A stretch of DNA of 64,000 bases from Sphingomonas xinjiangensis (GTDB taxonomy: Bacteria > Pseudomonadota > Alphaproteobacteria > Sphingomonadales > Sphingomonadaceae), in assembly GCF_014199255.1 (NCBI RefSeq), contig NZ_JACIJF010000006.1, forward strand, positions 172,076-236,075, read 5' to 3'. Position numbers and translations under genes: made by a program. The notes below the pieces were generated by a model. It did no database searches. It was not told where the DNA came from and was given only the letters and a program-made list of their open reading frames with translations. Positions 25,983-35,103 of this stretch are shown in pieces (within the stretch, counting starts at the first letter, position 1; each line of letters begins with the position of its first letter).

Positions 25983-27050
25983 GTGAGTGAAACCATGGGG
26001 GATGGCTCCGCCAGACTGCCCCGCGGCCGGAGGAACGTTGCTCCCCGGCCTGCGCCCAAGCCGCTCGAAGAGCGGCAAATCCGTGCGCGGATGCCGGAAG
26101 GGCGGCATTATGCCGCGCTCGATCTGGGCACCAACAATTGCCGCCTGCTGATCGCGCGCCCCGCCGGATCGGCGTTCGTGGTCATCGATGCGTTCTCGCG
26201 AATCGTCCGGCTGGGCGAGGGATTGGCCGCGAGCGGCAAGCTGTCGGATGCCGCGATCGATCGGACGCTGGCGGCGCTGCGGATTTGCGCGGAAAAGCTC
26301 AAGCGCCGCAACGTTGCGCTCGCCCGCTCGGTCGCGACCGAGGCCTGCCGCCAAGCTTCGAACGGGCCCGCCTTCATCGAACGCGTCTATGCGGAAACGG
26401 GGATCGCCCTGGACATCATCACCGCCGAGGAAGAAGCGCGCTTGGCCGTGCTCGGCTGTCACGCGTTGCTCGAAGCGGGGGATGGCCCGGCTCTGGTGTT
26501 CGACATTGGCGGCGGCTCGACCGAGCTGGTGCTGGTCGATTCGCGGTCGCCCGTGCCCCGCATCCTGGACTGGCACAGTGCGCCCTGGGGCGTTGTCTCG
26601 CTGACCGAATCGGCGCGCGCCGAGGACACGGCCGAGGGGCGCGCCCGCGCTTATGCCGACATGCGCGCCCGTGTCGCCGAAAGCTTCGCGCCCTTTGTCG
26701 CGCGGCTGAAGCGTCCGCGCGGCACCCCGCGCCTGCTTGGCACCAGCGGCACCGTGACGACGCTCGCCAGCGTCCATCTCGGGCTGCCCAGCTATGACCG
26801 GTCGGTGATCGACGGCCTGATCGTTCCATCCGCAGCGATGCGTGACGTCAGCCGCCGCATCGGCGCCATGAGCATCGCCGAACGCGGCCAGGTCCCCTGC
26901 ATCGGCAACGAGCGCGCCGATCTGGTGGTCGCCGGCTGCGCTATCCTCGAGACGATCCTGGATCTATGGCCGGCCGAACGGCTCGGCATCGCCGACCGCG
27001 GCATTCGCGAGGGTATTTTGCGTCGATTGATGAACGGAGACACGTTGTGA
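25983..27050 (+). CDS. Ppx/GppA exopolyphosphatase-family phosphatase
   Basis: A 355-residue actin-like ATPase-fold protein: [15 protein letters not shown] (phosphate 1), [13 protein letters not shown], the [14 protein letters not shown] block, [15 protein letters not shown] (phosphate 2) and [14 protein letters not shown]. It hydrolyses polyphosphate or pppGpp. About 40 Arg/Pro-rich residues precede the domain. Starts at GTG 25983 (preceded by GAAGAAG) or ATG 25995 are both possible. Its stop overlaps the GTG of rlmE, a ppx-rlmE pairing common in alphaproteobacteria. Confidence 0.9.
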   Translation: MSETMGDGSARLPRGRRNVAPRPAPKPLEERQIRARMPEGRHYAALDLGTNNCRLLIARPAGSAFVVIDAFSRIVRLGEGLAASGKLSDAAIDRTLAALRICAEKLKRRNVALARSVATEACRQASNGPAFIERVYAETGIALDIITAEEEARLAVLGCHALLEAGDGPALVFDIGGGSTELVLVDSRSPVPRILDWHSAPWGVVSLTESARAEDTAEGRARAYADMRARVAESFAPFVARLKRPRGTPRLLGTSGTVTTLASVHLGLPSYDRSVIDGLIVPSAAMRDVSRRIGAMSIAERGQVPCIGNERADLVVAGCAILETILDLWPAERLGIADRGIREGILRRLMNGDTL

Positions 27051-27736
27051 GCCGCGGCGGAGCACGGGGCCATACCCGCGTAAAGACGGCGCGCAGCCGC
27101 ACCGCGCAATCGACGCGCTGGCTCGAGCGCCAGTTGAACGATCCCTATGTGAAGCGCGCCAAGGCCGAAGGCTATCGCAGCCGCGCCGCCTACAAGCTTA
27201 CCGAGTTGGACGAAAAGTTCGGCTTCCTGCGCGGGTCCAAGCGCATCATCGACTTGGGGCTCGCCCCGGGCGGCTGGACGCAGGTCGTGCGCAAGCGCTT
27301 GCCAGGCGCCAGCGTGGTCGGCATCGACTTGCTTCCGGTGGATCCGATCGAAGGCGCCACCATTCTCCAGATGGACTTCATGGACGATGCCGCGCCCGCA
27401 CGCCTGATCGAGGAGCTGGGCGGCGCACCCGACCTGATCCTGTCCGACATGGCCGCGAACACCGTCGGTCACCCGCAGACCGACGCGCTGCGCACCATGG
27501 GGCTGGTCGAGGCCGCGCTCGACTTCGCGCTGCGGGTGCTCGAACCCGGCGGCACCTTTGTCGGCAAGGTGTTTGCCGGCGGCGCGGATTCGAGCCTGGT
27601 TGCCGAGATGAAGCGCAACTTCACCACGGTGAAGCACGCCAAGCCCCCTGCCAGCCGCAAGGGCTCGGTGGAGTGGTTCGTCGTCGCGCAGGGCTTCAAG
27701 GGCGTACGGCCGCCCGAGGTCGAGCCGGAAAGCTGA
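27047..27736 (+). CDS. rlmE: 23S rRNA (uridine-2'-O)-methyltransferase RlmE (RrmJ/FtsJ)
   Basis: A 229-residue protein. A basic N-terminus precedes the FtsJ core: [19 protein letters not shown] (catalytic Lys), [14 protein letters not shown] (SAM site), [18 protein letters not shown] (catalytic Asp) and [11 protein letters not shown] (second Lys), with the C-terminal Glu in [14 protein letters not shown]. It methylates the 2'-OH of U2552 in 23S rRNA. The start is GTG 27047, overlapping the upstream TGA; GGAG lies about ten bases before it. Confidence 0.94.
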   Translation: MSRGGARGHTRVKTARSRTAQSTRWLERQLNDPYVKRAKAEGYRSRAAYKLTELDEKFGFLRGSKRIIDLGLAPGGWTQVVRKRLPGASVVGIDLLPVDPIEGATILQMDFMDDAAPARLIEELGGAPDLILSDMAANTVGHPQTDALRTMGLVEAALDFALRVLEPGGTFVGKVFAGGADSSLVAEMKRNFTTVKHAKPPASRKGSVEWFVVAQGFKGVRPPEVEPES

Positions 27737-27765
27737 AAATGCTCCCCCGGGCATGGATAGAAATG

Positions 27766-27796
27766 AAAAGGGCTCCGGATCGCTCCGGAGCCCCTT
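27766..27796 (-). terminator. terminator between rlmE and rpoZ
   Basis: GGCTCCGG and CCGGAGCC form an 8-bp stem with a six-base loop. On the minus strand it is followed by CTTTTC, on the plus strand by CCTTTG, so it can end rpoZ and, less well, rlmE from the other side. Confidence 0.75.
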
Positions 27797-27821
27797 TGAA
27801 ATCGTGTAAACCGCGAAAGTC

Positions 27822-28166
27822 TCAGCCTTCGTAATCGGCACCCAGATTCTGGTTGCGCGGCGGGGCGGCGGCGGTGAGACGGAGCGCCTCGGCCTGGGCC
27901 GACAGCGAGCCGACTTCGTCGGGTGCTTCCTCGTCGTCGATCTGCACGCGCTGCAGGCTCGACACCACGGCTTCTTCCAGATGGTCCGGACGCACGGTCT
28001 CTTCTGCGATCTCGCGCAGCGCAACCACGGGGTTCTTGTCACGGTCGCGGTCGAGCGTCAGCTCGGCGCCGCCGGAGATCTGACGCGCACGCTGCGCGGC
28101 GAACAACACCAGGTCGAAACGGTTGGGGATCTTGTCGACGCAATCCTCGACGGTGACGCGCGCCAT
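27822..28166 (-). CDS. rpoZ: RNA polymerase omega subunit
   Basis: A 114-residue protein starting [20 protein letters not shown], then [31 protein letters not shown] and the alphaproteobacterial acidic C-terminal extension ending LGADYEG. Omega assists beta' folding and, with beta', forms a ppGpp site. The gene stands alone with its own terminator. Confidence 0.96.
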   Translation of the reverse strand: MARVTVEDCVDKIPNRFDLVLFAAQRARQISGGAELTLDRDRDKNPVVALREIAEETVRPDHLEEAVVSSLQRVQIDDEEAPDEVGSLSAQAEALRLTAAAPPRNQNLGADYEG

Positions 28167-28358
28167 TGAACGCTTCCTTGGTCTAGTTGTCCGGAAAGGT
28201 CGGGGACATAGCCAGCATGTGCCGGATTGTCAAGGAAATCGGCCATTCCCCAGGGCCGGTGAACCCTTCCGCGCCTTGGCGGCATGCTTGCGCCATGCCC
28301 GTCGCGACACGCAGGTCCCTGCCTTGCTCCCGTCAAACAAGCCGCGCATGACGCGGCC

Positions 28359-29516
28359 ATGTCCGTGACCAGCCAACCCAGCTTCACCGTCGACGGCAAT
28401 CGGCTGAGGCTGATCACCGAAGGGCCCGAGCGCCTCGCGGTCTTGCTCGACCTGATCCATTCGGCACGGCGCACGCTGCGTGTTCTGTACTATATCTATG
28501 TCGACGATGAAGCCGGGGCGGCGGTGCGCCATGCGCTGATCAGCGCGGCGGGACGCGGCGTGCAAGTCCAACTCATCGTCGACGGTCTGGGCAGCGAGCC
28601 GGCCGCCAGCAATGACTTTTTCGAACCGCTGCGCGCCGCGGGCGTGGAGACATGTCGCTTTGTGCCCCGCCTGGGCCGACGCTATTTGATGCGCAATCAC
28701 CAGAAGCTCGCGCTTGCCGACGAGGAACGGGTGCTCATCGGTGGCTTCAACATCGAGGACGATTATTTCGAGACGGCAGAGCAGGCGGGCTGGCGCGATC
28801 TCGGCTTGATGGTCGAAGGACCCGCCGCCGCGCGGCTGGTTGGTTATTTCGACGCGCTGGCGGATTGGACCCGCCGCCCGCGCGCGTCGATGCGCTCGCT
28901 GGCCCGCACGCTTAATCGTTGGAGTGAGCCGCTCGGCACGACGCGCTGGCTGCTGGGCGGGCCAATGCAGCGATTGTCGCCCTGGGCGCGGGTGGTCAAA
29001 CGCGACATGCAGCGCGCCCGCACCATCGACTTGATCGCCGCCTATTTCGCGCCGAGCCCCGCGATGCTGCGCCGGGTCGACAAGGCCGGGCGGCGCGGGC
29101 GCGTTCGGCTGGTGCTGCCCTCGAAACTCGATCACGGCGCCGCGATCTGGGCGGCGCGCTTCACTTATGCCGGGCTGTTGCGCAAAAAGGTCGAAATCTA
29201 CGAATATCAGCCGACTAAGCTGCACACGAAATTGTTCGTGATCGACGAGGTCGTCCATATCGGCTCGGCCAATTTCGACATCCGTTCGATGTTTCTGAAC
29301 CTGGAACTGATGTTCCGCATCGCCGATCCGACGTTTGCCGCCCATGTCCGCAGCTATGTCGATGGCGAGGTCGCGCGATCGGAGCGGATCACGCCCGAAC
29401 TCTACAAGGCGCGTACTGGCCCCTGGACCCGCGTGAAGCAGTTCGGCGCCTATTTCGTCATGGCCGTGCTCGACTATAACGTCACTCGTCGCCTGAACTT
29501 CGGCCCAAGAAAGTAA
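28359..29516 (+). CDS. phospholipase D-like protein, cardiolipin-synthase type
   Basis: A 385-residue protein with two HKD motifs: NHQKLALADEERVLIGGFNI and LHTKLFVIDEVVHIGSANFD followed by IRSMFLNLELM. The spacing and the second-motif SANFDIRS fit soluble bacterial cardiolipin synthases (ClsB/C type) without N-terminal membrane helices. It likely moves phosphatidyl groups between phospholipids at the inner membrane. ATG 28359 begins MSVTSQPSFTVDGNRL; an upstream in-frame start would add 25 poorly conserved residues. Confidence 0.85.
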   Translation: MSVTSQPSFTVDGNRLRLITEGPERLAVLLDLIHSARRTLRVLYYIYVDDEAGAAVRHALISAAGRGVQVQLIVDGLGSEPAASNDFFEPLRAAGVETCRFVPRLGRRYLMRNHQKLALADEERVLIGGFNIEDDYFETAEQAGWRDLGLMVEGPAAARLVGYFDALADWTRRPRASMRSLARTLNRWSEPLGTTRWLLGGPMQRLSPWARVVKRDMQRARTIDLIAAYFAPSPAMLRRVDKAGRRGRVRLVLPSKLDHGAAIWAARFTYAGLLRKKVEIYEYQPTKLHTKLFVIDEVVHIGSANFDIRSMFLNLELMFRIADPTFAAHVRSYVDGEVARSERITPELYKARTGPWTRVKQFGAYFVMAVLDYNVTRRLNFGPRK

Positions 29517-29573
29517 AATCCTTCCCGGCACGGGGAGGGGGTCATGCGAAGCATGCCAGGAGGACCGCACACG

Positions 29574-29604
29574 AAAAACCCCGCGGGCCGGCGGCCGCGC
29601 GGGG
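29574..29604 (-). terminator. terminator of the acidic lipoprotein gene
   Basis: CCCCGCG and CGCGGGG arms with further internal GC pairing form a strong hairpin. On the minus strand it is followed by TTTTT (29578-29574), placing it 38 bases after the lipoprotein stop. Confidence 0.75.
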
Positions 29605-29642
29605 TCTCAAAAGCCAGTCCGCCGGAACCCCGGCGGACGCGC

Positions 29643-29921
29643 TTACATCTGGTTGGCCGCCTGCTGCTCGACGCGGGCGTCGTCATTGTCGTCGGCCTTC
29701 TCGGCCAGGTCATGGCCGTTCTCGCGAACCGCGTCGGCATGATCTTCCAGCGCGTCTTCGGCCTGCTCGTTCTGCGAGTTGTCGGCCTGCGCCTCCAGCG
29801 TATCCGCCTGATTTTCGGCGGCGGCTTCGATGTTGTCGGCGGCCTTGTCATCGGCATTGCCGCCGCATGCACCCAATGCCAGCAGGCCCGCGGCAGCTGC
29901 CGCCTTCATCACGAACGTCAT
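29643..29921 (-). CDS. small acidic Asn/Asp/Glu-rich lipoprotein
   Basis: A 92-residue protein. MTFVMKAAAAAGLLALGACG is a lipoprotein signal (Cys about 19); the mature part is one long, very acidic helix rich in Ala, Asp, Glu, Gln and Asn. ATG 29921 is preceded by AAGGG at a good distance, which favours it over the start 36 bases earlier. Short helical lipoproteins of this kind occur widely in Sphingomonads; the function is unknown and could be structural or charge-related in the envelope. It has its own terminator. Confidence 0.75.
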   Translation of the reverse strand: MTFVMKAAAAAGLLALGACGGNADDKAADNIEAAAENQADTLEAQADNSQNEQAEDALEDHADAVRENGHDLAEKADDNDDARVEQQAANQM

Positions 29922-29988
29922 CGTCACCCTTTCAGGTCGTTGCACCAGCGGTACCAAGCGCCGGAAACTAACCTAAGTTCCACACGGC

Positions 29989-31374
29989 TCACCGCAACGA
30001 TGCCGCGGCGCCCTTCAGATCCTCGACGAAGGCCGCGAATTCATCCTCCACGCGGGACTTGTCCGGCATGCGCAGCAGGAAGCTGGGATGGATGGTGATC
30101 CAGCCGCGGCCACCATCGGGCAGGTCGATCGCGCGGCCGCGCTCGCGGCTGATCGTTACGGTCTTGCCCAGCATCTGCCGCGCCGCAGTCGCTCCCAGCG
30201 CGACCGTCATCTCGGGTCGCACGATCAGGCGTTCCTGCTCGTACCACCATCGGCATGCGCTGATCTCGCCGGCGTCGGGCTTGGAATGGATGCGCCGCTT
30301 GCCCCGCGGCTCGAACTTGAAGTGCTTGACCGCGTTGGTGACGTACACGGTGCGGCGGTCGATCCCCGCCTGCGTCACCGCACGATCGAACATCTGGCCG
30401 GCCGGGCCGACGAACGGCTTGCCCGCCAGATCCTCTTGGTCGCCGGGTTGCTCCCCGACGAACATCAGCCGCGCATCCACTGGGCCTTCGCCGAACACCG
30501 TCTGCGTAGCGTGCTGATACAGATGGCAGCGGGTGCAGTGCATCGCCTCATCGCGCAACGCGGCCCAGGCCGCCTGACTGTTGCTCCCCGCTGGGGTCGC
30601 TTGCGCCGTTTCCACCATCGCCGTCTCCCGTGCCCGCGCGCCTGCGATCAGGTCTTTGACCAGCGCCGTTTCAGGCATGTTCTTCCAGTATTTGCGCGGC
30701 ATCTCCTTCAACATCGCCCCCGTCTTCAGGCGGGCGGGATTGAAGATCGACGCGTAATAGGTCTTCCAGACCTCCTCGATCGGATCGCCCTCGGGCGCAT
30801 CCGCCTTAGTCGCGGGCGGCCCCTCCTGGAGCGTGTCGCCGTCCCAGTGCAGCGAGAGCTCGGGCGTCAGGATCGACCAGCGCATGTTGGTGAAGCGATC
30901 GACAAAGAAGCGGGCGTTGGCGCGCACGATATGATGCTCGGGCTCGAACCACGCGACGAAGCGCGTGCCGCCATCCGCTTCGGTCTCGCGGAAGCGGACG
31001 AATGCGCGCATCTTGTGAACGTCGCGCCGCACGGCCTTAGCCATTTCTTCGAGTCGCCGCACCAGCGGGTCCGCGCGATCTTCGATCCGCTTGGGCTGAT
31101 CGATCAGCCCGGTCAGCAGCGTGTAGAGCAGCGCGAACCGCTGCGGATCGGCGTGCAGGATCGCGGTCTGGGCCAAGTCGACAAACGCGCGTGAGACTCG
31201 GAACGGGGCGGGGGCGGCAGGCGCCAGCACCGCCTCGTCGCCGAACAGGTCGACCGGTGCGTCGCCCACCTGCCACACGAGTTCGGACGCCGGCACCCGC
31301 GCCTGCACCAGCGCCCGCGCGGCATCGCGCCAGCCCTCGAAATCGTCCTCGTCGGCGAGGCTTACGACGCGCAC
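29989..31374 (-). CDS. DUF4130-UdgX fusion, uracil-DNA-binding/cross-linking protein
   Basis: The 461-residue protein joins an N-terminal DUF4130 region (about 1-240; ADPQRFALLYTLL, MRAFVRFRE, WFEPEHHIVRANARFFVDRF) to a UdgX family uracil-DNA glycosylase fold. The second part has HCTRCHLY, GEQPGDQEDLAGKPFVGPAG, VTNAVKHFKFEP, the UdgX loop GKRRIHSKP (His about 363) and IHPSFLLR. In mycobacterial UdgX the loop His forms a covalent bond with DNA after uracil removal. GTG 31374 is chosen because GGGGAGGTAAG lies just upstream. It is the last of three minus-strand genes with a hemerythrin and a radical SAM enzyme. Confidence 0.88.
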   Translation of the reverse strand: MRVVSLADEDDFEGWRDAARALVQARVPASELVWQVGDAPVDLFGDEAVLAPAAPAPFRVSRAFVDLAQTAILHADPQRFALLYTLLTGLIDQPKRIEDRADPLVRRLEEMAKAVRRDVHKMRAFVRFRETEADGGTRFVAWFEPEHHIVRANARFFVDRFTNMRWSILTPELSLHWDGDTLQEGPPATKADAPEGDPIEEVWKTYYASIFNPARLKTGAMLKEMPRKYWKNMPETALVKDLIAGARARETAMVETAQATPAGSNSQAAWAALRDEAMHCTRCHLYQHATQTVFGEGPVDARLMFVGEQPGDQEDLAGKPFVGPAGQMFDRAVTQAGIDRRTVYVTNAVKHFKFEPRGKRRIHSKPDAGEISACRWWYEQERLIVRPEMTVALGATAARQMLGKTVTISRERGRAIDLPDGGRGWITIHPSFLLRMPDKSRVEDEFAAFVEDLKGAAASLR

Positions 31375-31466
31375 CTTACCTCCCCTCCCTAAAAGGAAGA
31401 GGCCGGTGGGGGCCGCCAAAGGCGGCTCGCGTGGGACGCGCTGGAACGCGCCTGCGCCGCGGACTC

Positions 31467-31496
31467 ACCCCTAGCCCCTCCCTTGCAGGGAGGGGG
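31467..31496. repeat. short palindromic intergenic repeat, copy A
   Basis: ACCCCTAGCCCCTCCCT then TGC then AGGGAGGGG, a hairpin unit whose near-identical reverse complement lies at 39196-39224. A looser relative is next to it at about 31381-31410. Confidence 0.6.
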
Positions 31497-31520
31497 ACGA
31501 CCCTAGCAGACGGCCGCCAA

Positions 31521-31997
31521 TCACTCGCGCTCGTCGCCCGGCTTGTGCTCCTCCGCCCGCTCGAGCTCGGCGGGCTTGCGCTCCTCGAACTTCTCGCCAA
31601 GCGCTTCCTCGACCTCGGCCGACAGATGCTCGTCGGCGGTGGGGAACATCTCTTCCTCTTCCTCGTCGATATGATGCTCGTAGCGGTGGCGCATCTCGGC
31701 AAACTTGTCGTCCCAATCCGAGCTGCCGAACTCGAGGTCGAGCAACTCGCCGAGATAATCATCGACTTCCTTATGCTCGGACACCGAATGTCTCGCGTCC
31801 TCGCGCAGATCGGGGTCGCCGAGCATCGTCGCGTACAGCGACTCCTCTTCGGCCGCGGCATGCGCCTGCAAGTCCAGCCGCAGCGTCTCGAATGCCTCGC
31901 GGCGGGGTCCGTCGGTGCCGGGATGATCGCCCACGCGCTTCAGCAATGCGCGCTGGCGATCATGGTCCGCTTTCAGCACTTCGTAGATATTGGCCAT
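31521..31997 (-). CDS. hemerythrin HHE-domain protein
   Basis: A 158-residue four-helix protein. Histidine/glutamate ligands are in LKADHDRQRALL, LQAHAAAEEESLY, SVSEHKEVDDYL and MRHRYEHHIDEEEEEMFP, matching the HHE cation-binding pattern for a di-iron site. The tail is Glu/Lys-rich. Such proteins bind O2, NO or iron. AAGGAG is eight bases before ATG 31997. It lies between the radical SAM gene (71 bases) and the UdgX fusion (146 bases with a repeat), all on the same strand. Confidence 0.88.
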   Translation of the reverse strand: MANIYEVLKADHDRQRALLKRVGDHPGTDGPRREAFETLRLDLQAHAAAEEESLYATMLGDPDLREDARHSVSEHKEVDDYLGELLDLEFGSSDWDDKFAEMRHRYEHHIDEEEEEMFPTADEHLSAEVEEALGEKFEERKPAELERAEEHKPGDERE

Positions 31998-32068
31998 GTC
32001 GAAACTCCTTCGCGCACCCAACGGCGCGCGCGAACGCATGTTTCTCCTGCGAATCGTTCGCTCAGGAA

Positions 32069-33319
32069 TCAGGCGGCAAACAGCTCCAACTGTTCGCGCT
32101 TGGGCGCCACCAACGGGCGCAGCTCGGCCTTGTCGGCCAGCGTCACCGGCCGCCAATCCTCGGCGATCAGGAACGGCCGCACCTTGGCCACCGATGCGGT
32201 CAGCCGCGTCACATCCGCCAACCGCAGCCGCCGCCAGCGCCGCGTCGCCAGGATCGCGTCGACTGCCTTTACGCCCAGTCCCGGCACGCGCAGCAGCGCC
32301 TCGCGCGGGGCACGGTTGACGTCGACGGGGAAGCGGTCGCGGAACTTGAGCGCCCAGGCAAGCTTTGGATCGATATCGAGCGGCAGCATGCCAGTGGTCG
32401 CATCCGCCGCCGCCGCGACCTCGCCGGGTTGATAATCATAGAAGCGCATCAACCAGTCCGACTGGTACAGCCGGTGCTCGCGCATCAGCGGCGGGCGCTG
32501 AAGCGGCAGCACCGCGCTGGCGTCAGGGATCGGGCTGAACGCCGAATAATAGACGCGGCGCAGGTTGAAGCGGCCATACAGCCCCGCCGCGCGGCCGATG
32601 ATGTCACCATCGGTCGCGGCGTCCGCGCCAACGATCATCTGCGTCGACTGGCCTGCCGGCGCATAGCGCGGTGCCGATTTGTAGCGTTTCTTCGCATCGG
32701 TGCCGTCGTCGATCGCCGTGCGCACGTCCTGCATCGCGCCTTCGATTTGTGGCGCCGACTTTTCCGGCGCCAGCCGCGTCAGCCCGGCGACGGTGGGCAG
32801 CTCAACATTGATCGACACGCGGTCGGCATACAGGCCCGCCTGATGCACCAGCTCGGGATCGGCGTCCGGGATTGTCTTCAGGTGGATATAGCCGCGAAAA
32901 TCATGTTCCTCGCGCAGCAGCTTGGCCACCCGCACGATCTGCTCCATCGTGTAGTTGGACGAAGCGATGATGCCAGAGGAGAGGAACAGCCCCTCGATAT
33001 AGTTGCGCCGATAGAAGCTCAGCGTCAGGTCGACCACTTCCTCGGGCGTGAACCGTGCGCGGCGCACGTTCGAACTCTTGCGGTTGATGCAATAATGGCA
33101 GTCGAAGATGCAGCTGTTGGTCAACAGGATCTTGAGCAGGCTGATGCAGCGGCCGTCGGGCGCATAAGCGTGGCAGATGCCCATGCCCTCGGTCGATCCC
33201 AGCCCCTTTCCGCCTTTGTCGGACTTGCGCTTGGACGTGCCGGACGACGCGCACGACGCGTCGTACTTGGCGGCATCCGCCAGAATCGCGAGCTTGGAGC
33301 GGACGTCCAACTGGGCCAT
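32069..33319 (-). CDS. putative DNA modification/repair radical SAM protein
   Basis: A 416-residue protein. It starts MAQLDVRSKLAILADAAKYD; the [4Fe-4S]-SAM cluster motif is C-x3-C-x2-C in NSCIFDCHYC (C70, C74, C77), followed by NRKSSNVRRARFTPEEVV and a TIM-barrel core. The C-terminus (about 332-372) has a helix-hairpin-helix DNA-binding element, LLRVPGLGVKAVDAIL. This is the family routinely found with UDG-like/DUF4130 proteins. The substrate is unknown; base or spore-photoproduct-lyase-like repair is a family-level guess. ATG 33328 is an alternative start. Confidence 0.88.
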   Translation of the reverse strand: MAQLDVRSKLAILADAAKYDASCASSGTSKRKSDKGGKGLGSTEGMGICHAYAPDGRCISLLKILLTNSCIFDCHYCINRKSSNVRRARFTPEEVVDLTLSFYRRNYIEGLFLSSGIIASSNYTMEQIVRVAKLLREEHDFRGYIHLKTIPDADPELVHQAGLYADRVSINVELPTVAGLTRLAPEKSAPQIEGAMQDVRTAIDDGTDAKKRYKSAPRYAPAGQSTQMIVGADAATDGDIIGRAAGLYGRFNLRRVYYSAFSPIPDASAVLPLQRPPLMREHRLYQSDWLMRFYDYQPGEVAAAADATTGMLPLDIDPKLAWALKFRDRFPVDVNRAPREALLRVPGLGVKAVDAILATRRWRRLRLADVTRLTASVAKVRPFLIAEDWRPVTLADKAELRPLVAPKREQLELFAA

Positions 33320-33397
33320 GCGTTCCATTTATGTTCTTGAGACCGCGAAGTCCAGAGCAAGTGGACGCGCTTGGCCGCAGCCGGTAAGCGGCCTGCC

Positions 33398-34624
33398 ATG
33401 AACCAGGACGACGCACGGCTGGATTGGCGCGCCGCGTCGCTGTGGATCGCCTTCGTGCTCACCTGTTTCGCCGGCTGGTCGTTCAAGAGCCACTGCATGC
33501 CCGGTGGCTGGCGCGACGCCGAGCAATATACCACCGGCTGCTATAGCGACGTGGTTCCCTTCTGGTTCGGGCGCGAAGTGGCGCAGGGCAAGATCCCCTA
33601 TGTCCAGACGCGCATGGAATATCCGGTGCTTACCGGCGCGCAGATCTGGGCCGAAGGGGCGCTCACCCGCACCCTGTTCGGCCGCAAGGCGCATGACGGC
33701 CAGTTCCTTGCGATCGTCACGCTCGCCAACGCGCTGCTCGCCGCGCTGATCCTGCGCATGTTTCTGGCGGCCGGTGTGGAGCGTCGCCGGCTATGGGCGT
33801 GGGCGGCGGCACCGCCGCTGATCCTGTATCTCGGCCATAATTGGGACCTGGCCGCCGCCGCGCTGGCGGTTGTCGCGATGATGTTCGCCCGGGCCGGTCG
33901 CCTCGTTCCTGCCGCCAGCGCCGCGGCGCTTGGAGCCGCCGCCAAGCTGTTCCCCGCGCTCGCCCTGCCGCTGATCGGATTGCAGGCGCTGTTCGGGCGC
34001 GGCGGATGGCGCGCGCGCCTGGTCCGCGCCGCCATCGTCACCGCCGCCGCGATCGCCGCCTGGGGTGCGGTGAACCTGCCCGTCGCGCTGCTCGCCCCCG
34101 GCAATTGGAGCGAGTTCTACCGCTTCTCGCAGGAGCGCACCGGGACTGCCGGCGCCACCTGGGACCTGCTTGCCAACACTGGCCTGTGGGTCACCTGGCT
34201 CGATCAGCGCAATTTCTACGCCACTGCGCTGTTCTTCGCCGGCTTCGCGCTGATCGTCGCGATCGGCTGGCGCCGCCACCGCGACCATCTCTGGGTGCTG
34301 TTCACGCCGGTGCTCGCCTGGTTCATGCTCACCAACAAGGTGTATTCGCCGCAATTCGACCTGTGGCTGTACCCGATGCTGTTGCTGACTGCGCCGCGCC
34401 TCCTGCCGGTGGCGTTGTTCGCGCTTGGCGACGTCGCCGCCTATTTCGCCGAATTCTGGTTCTTCGCCGGCATGGAGGGTGCCTGGCCCGCCACCACCCC
34501 CATGCACATCGCCTATGCCGCAGGCTTCCGGGGGGCGGCGATGCTGTGGATCATCGCCGATTGCGTGCTCCGCCGCGCCCCGCACTGGACCGGTTCGGAG
34601 CCTTCCCTGCGCGCACAGCCATAG
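33398..34624 (+). CDS. GT87/DUF2029-like multi-pass membrane protein
   Basis: A 408-residue protein with about ten membrane helices. The first periplasmic loop carries YSDVVPFWFGREVAQGKIPYVQ and MEYPVLTG, and later AKLFPALALPLIG and LTNKVYSPQFDLWL. This Y-x-D---Y---EYPP pattern and the K-x-P motif are typical of polyprenyl-phosphate-dependent mannosyltransferase-like GT87 proteins. It probably transfers a sugar from a lipid carrier in the periplasm; donor and acceptor are unknown. It is divergent from the radical SAM gene (78 bases). Confidence 0.75.
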   Translation: MNQDDARLDWRAASLWIAFVLTCFAGWSFKSHCMPGGWRDAEQYTTGCYSDVVPFWFGREVAQGKIPYVQTRMEYPVLTGAQIWAEGALTRTLFGRKAHDGQFLAIVTLANALLAALILRMFLAAGVERRRLWAWAAAPPLILYLGHNWDLAAAALAVVAMMFARAGRLVPAASAAALGAAAKLFPALALPLIGLQALFGRGGWRARLVRAAIVTAAAIAAWGAVNLPVALLAPGNWSEFYRFSQERTGTAGATWDLLANTGLWVTWLDQRNFYATALFFAGFALIVAIGWRRHRDHLWVLFTPVLAWFMLTNKVYSPQFDLWLYPMLLLTAPRLLPVALFALGDVAAYFAEFWFFAGMEGAWPATTPMHIAYAAGFRGAAMLWIIADCVLRRAPHWTGSEPSLRAQP

Positions 34625-34716
34625 CGCGCAAACTCAAATCGGCGCATACTCGCACCGTGCGGGGAGTCGCTGGGGCGACGGGCGGGCAAAGTCGTGGGGG
34701 GCAGTGGAGGCTTACC

Positions 34717-35103
34717 ATGATGGACACGCATGTCGCACCGCTTGCCGACGCACCAGAGGGCATCGACCCCGTGCAGCGGCTCATCTCATCCAAACGGATC
34801 GAAGGCACGCCGGTGTTCGACCGCTACGGCAAGAAAATTGGCGCCATCCATTCGGTGATGATCGAAAAGGTGAGCGGCCAGGCGACGCACGCGGTTCTCA
34901 CCTTTGGCGGGTTTCTCGGGCTAGGAACGCGCGCCTATCCGATCCCCTGGCCGATGCTGACCTATGACAGCAAGGAACGCGGATACTGCCTCGACCTCAA
35001 GCGTGAGGATGTCGAGGACGCGCCGTACATGACGCTCGATCGGGCCGACCGGCCCCAGCTGACGCAGGAGCCCGCCTACCGCCACTGGGACGAGTATCTG
35101 TGA
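34717..35103 (+). CDS. PRC-barrel domain protein
   Basis: A 128-residue cytoplasmic protein with one PRC-barrel (about 22-100): LISSKRIEGTPVFDRYGKKI, IHSVMIEKVSGQATHAVLTF, FLGLGTRAYPIPWPMLTYD. PRC barrels occur in photosynthetic H-subunits and RimM and often mediate membrane or RNA contact; the role of this stand-alone type is unknown. GGAGG seven bases before ATG 34717 fixes the start. Its TGA is the left end of a hairpin shared with the convergent gene. Confidence 0.82.
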   Translation: MMDTHVAPLADAPEGIDPVQRLISSKRIEGTPVFDRYGKKIGAIHSVMIEKVSGQATHAVLTFGGFLGLGTRAYPIPWPMLTYDSKERGYCLDLKREDVEDAPYMTLDRADRPQLTQEPAYRHWDEYL

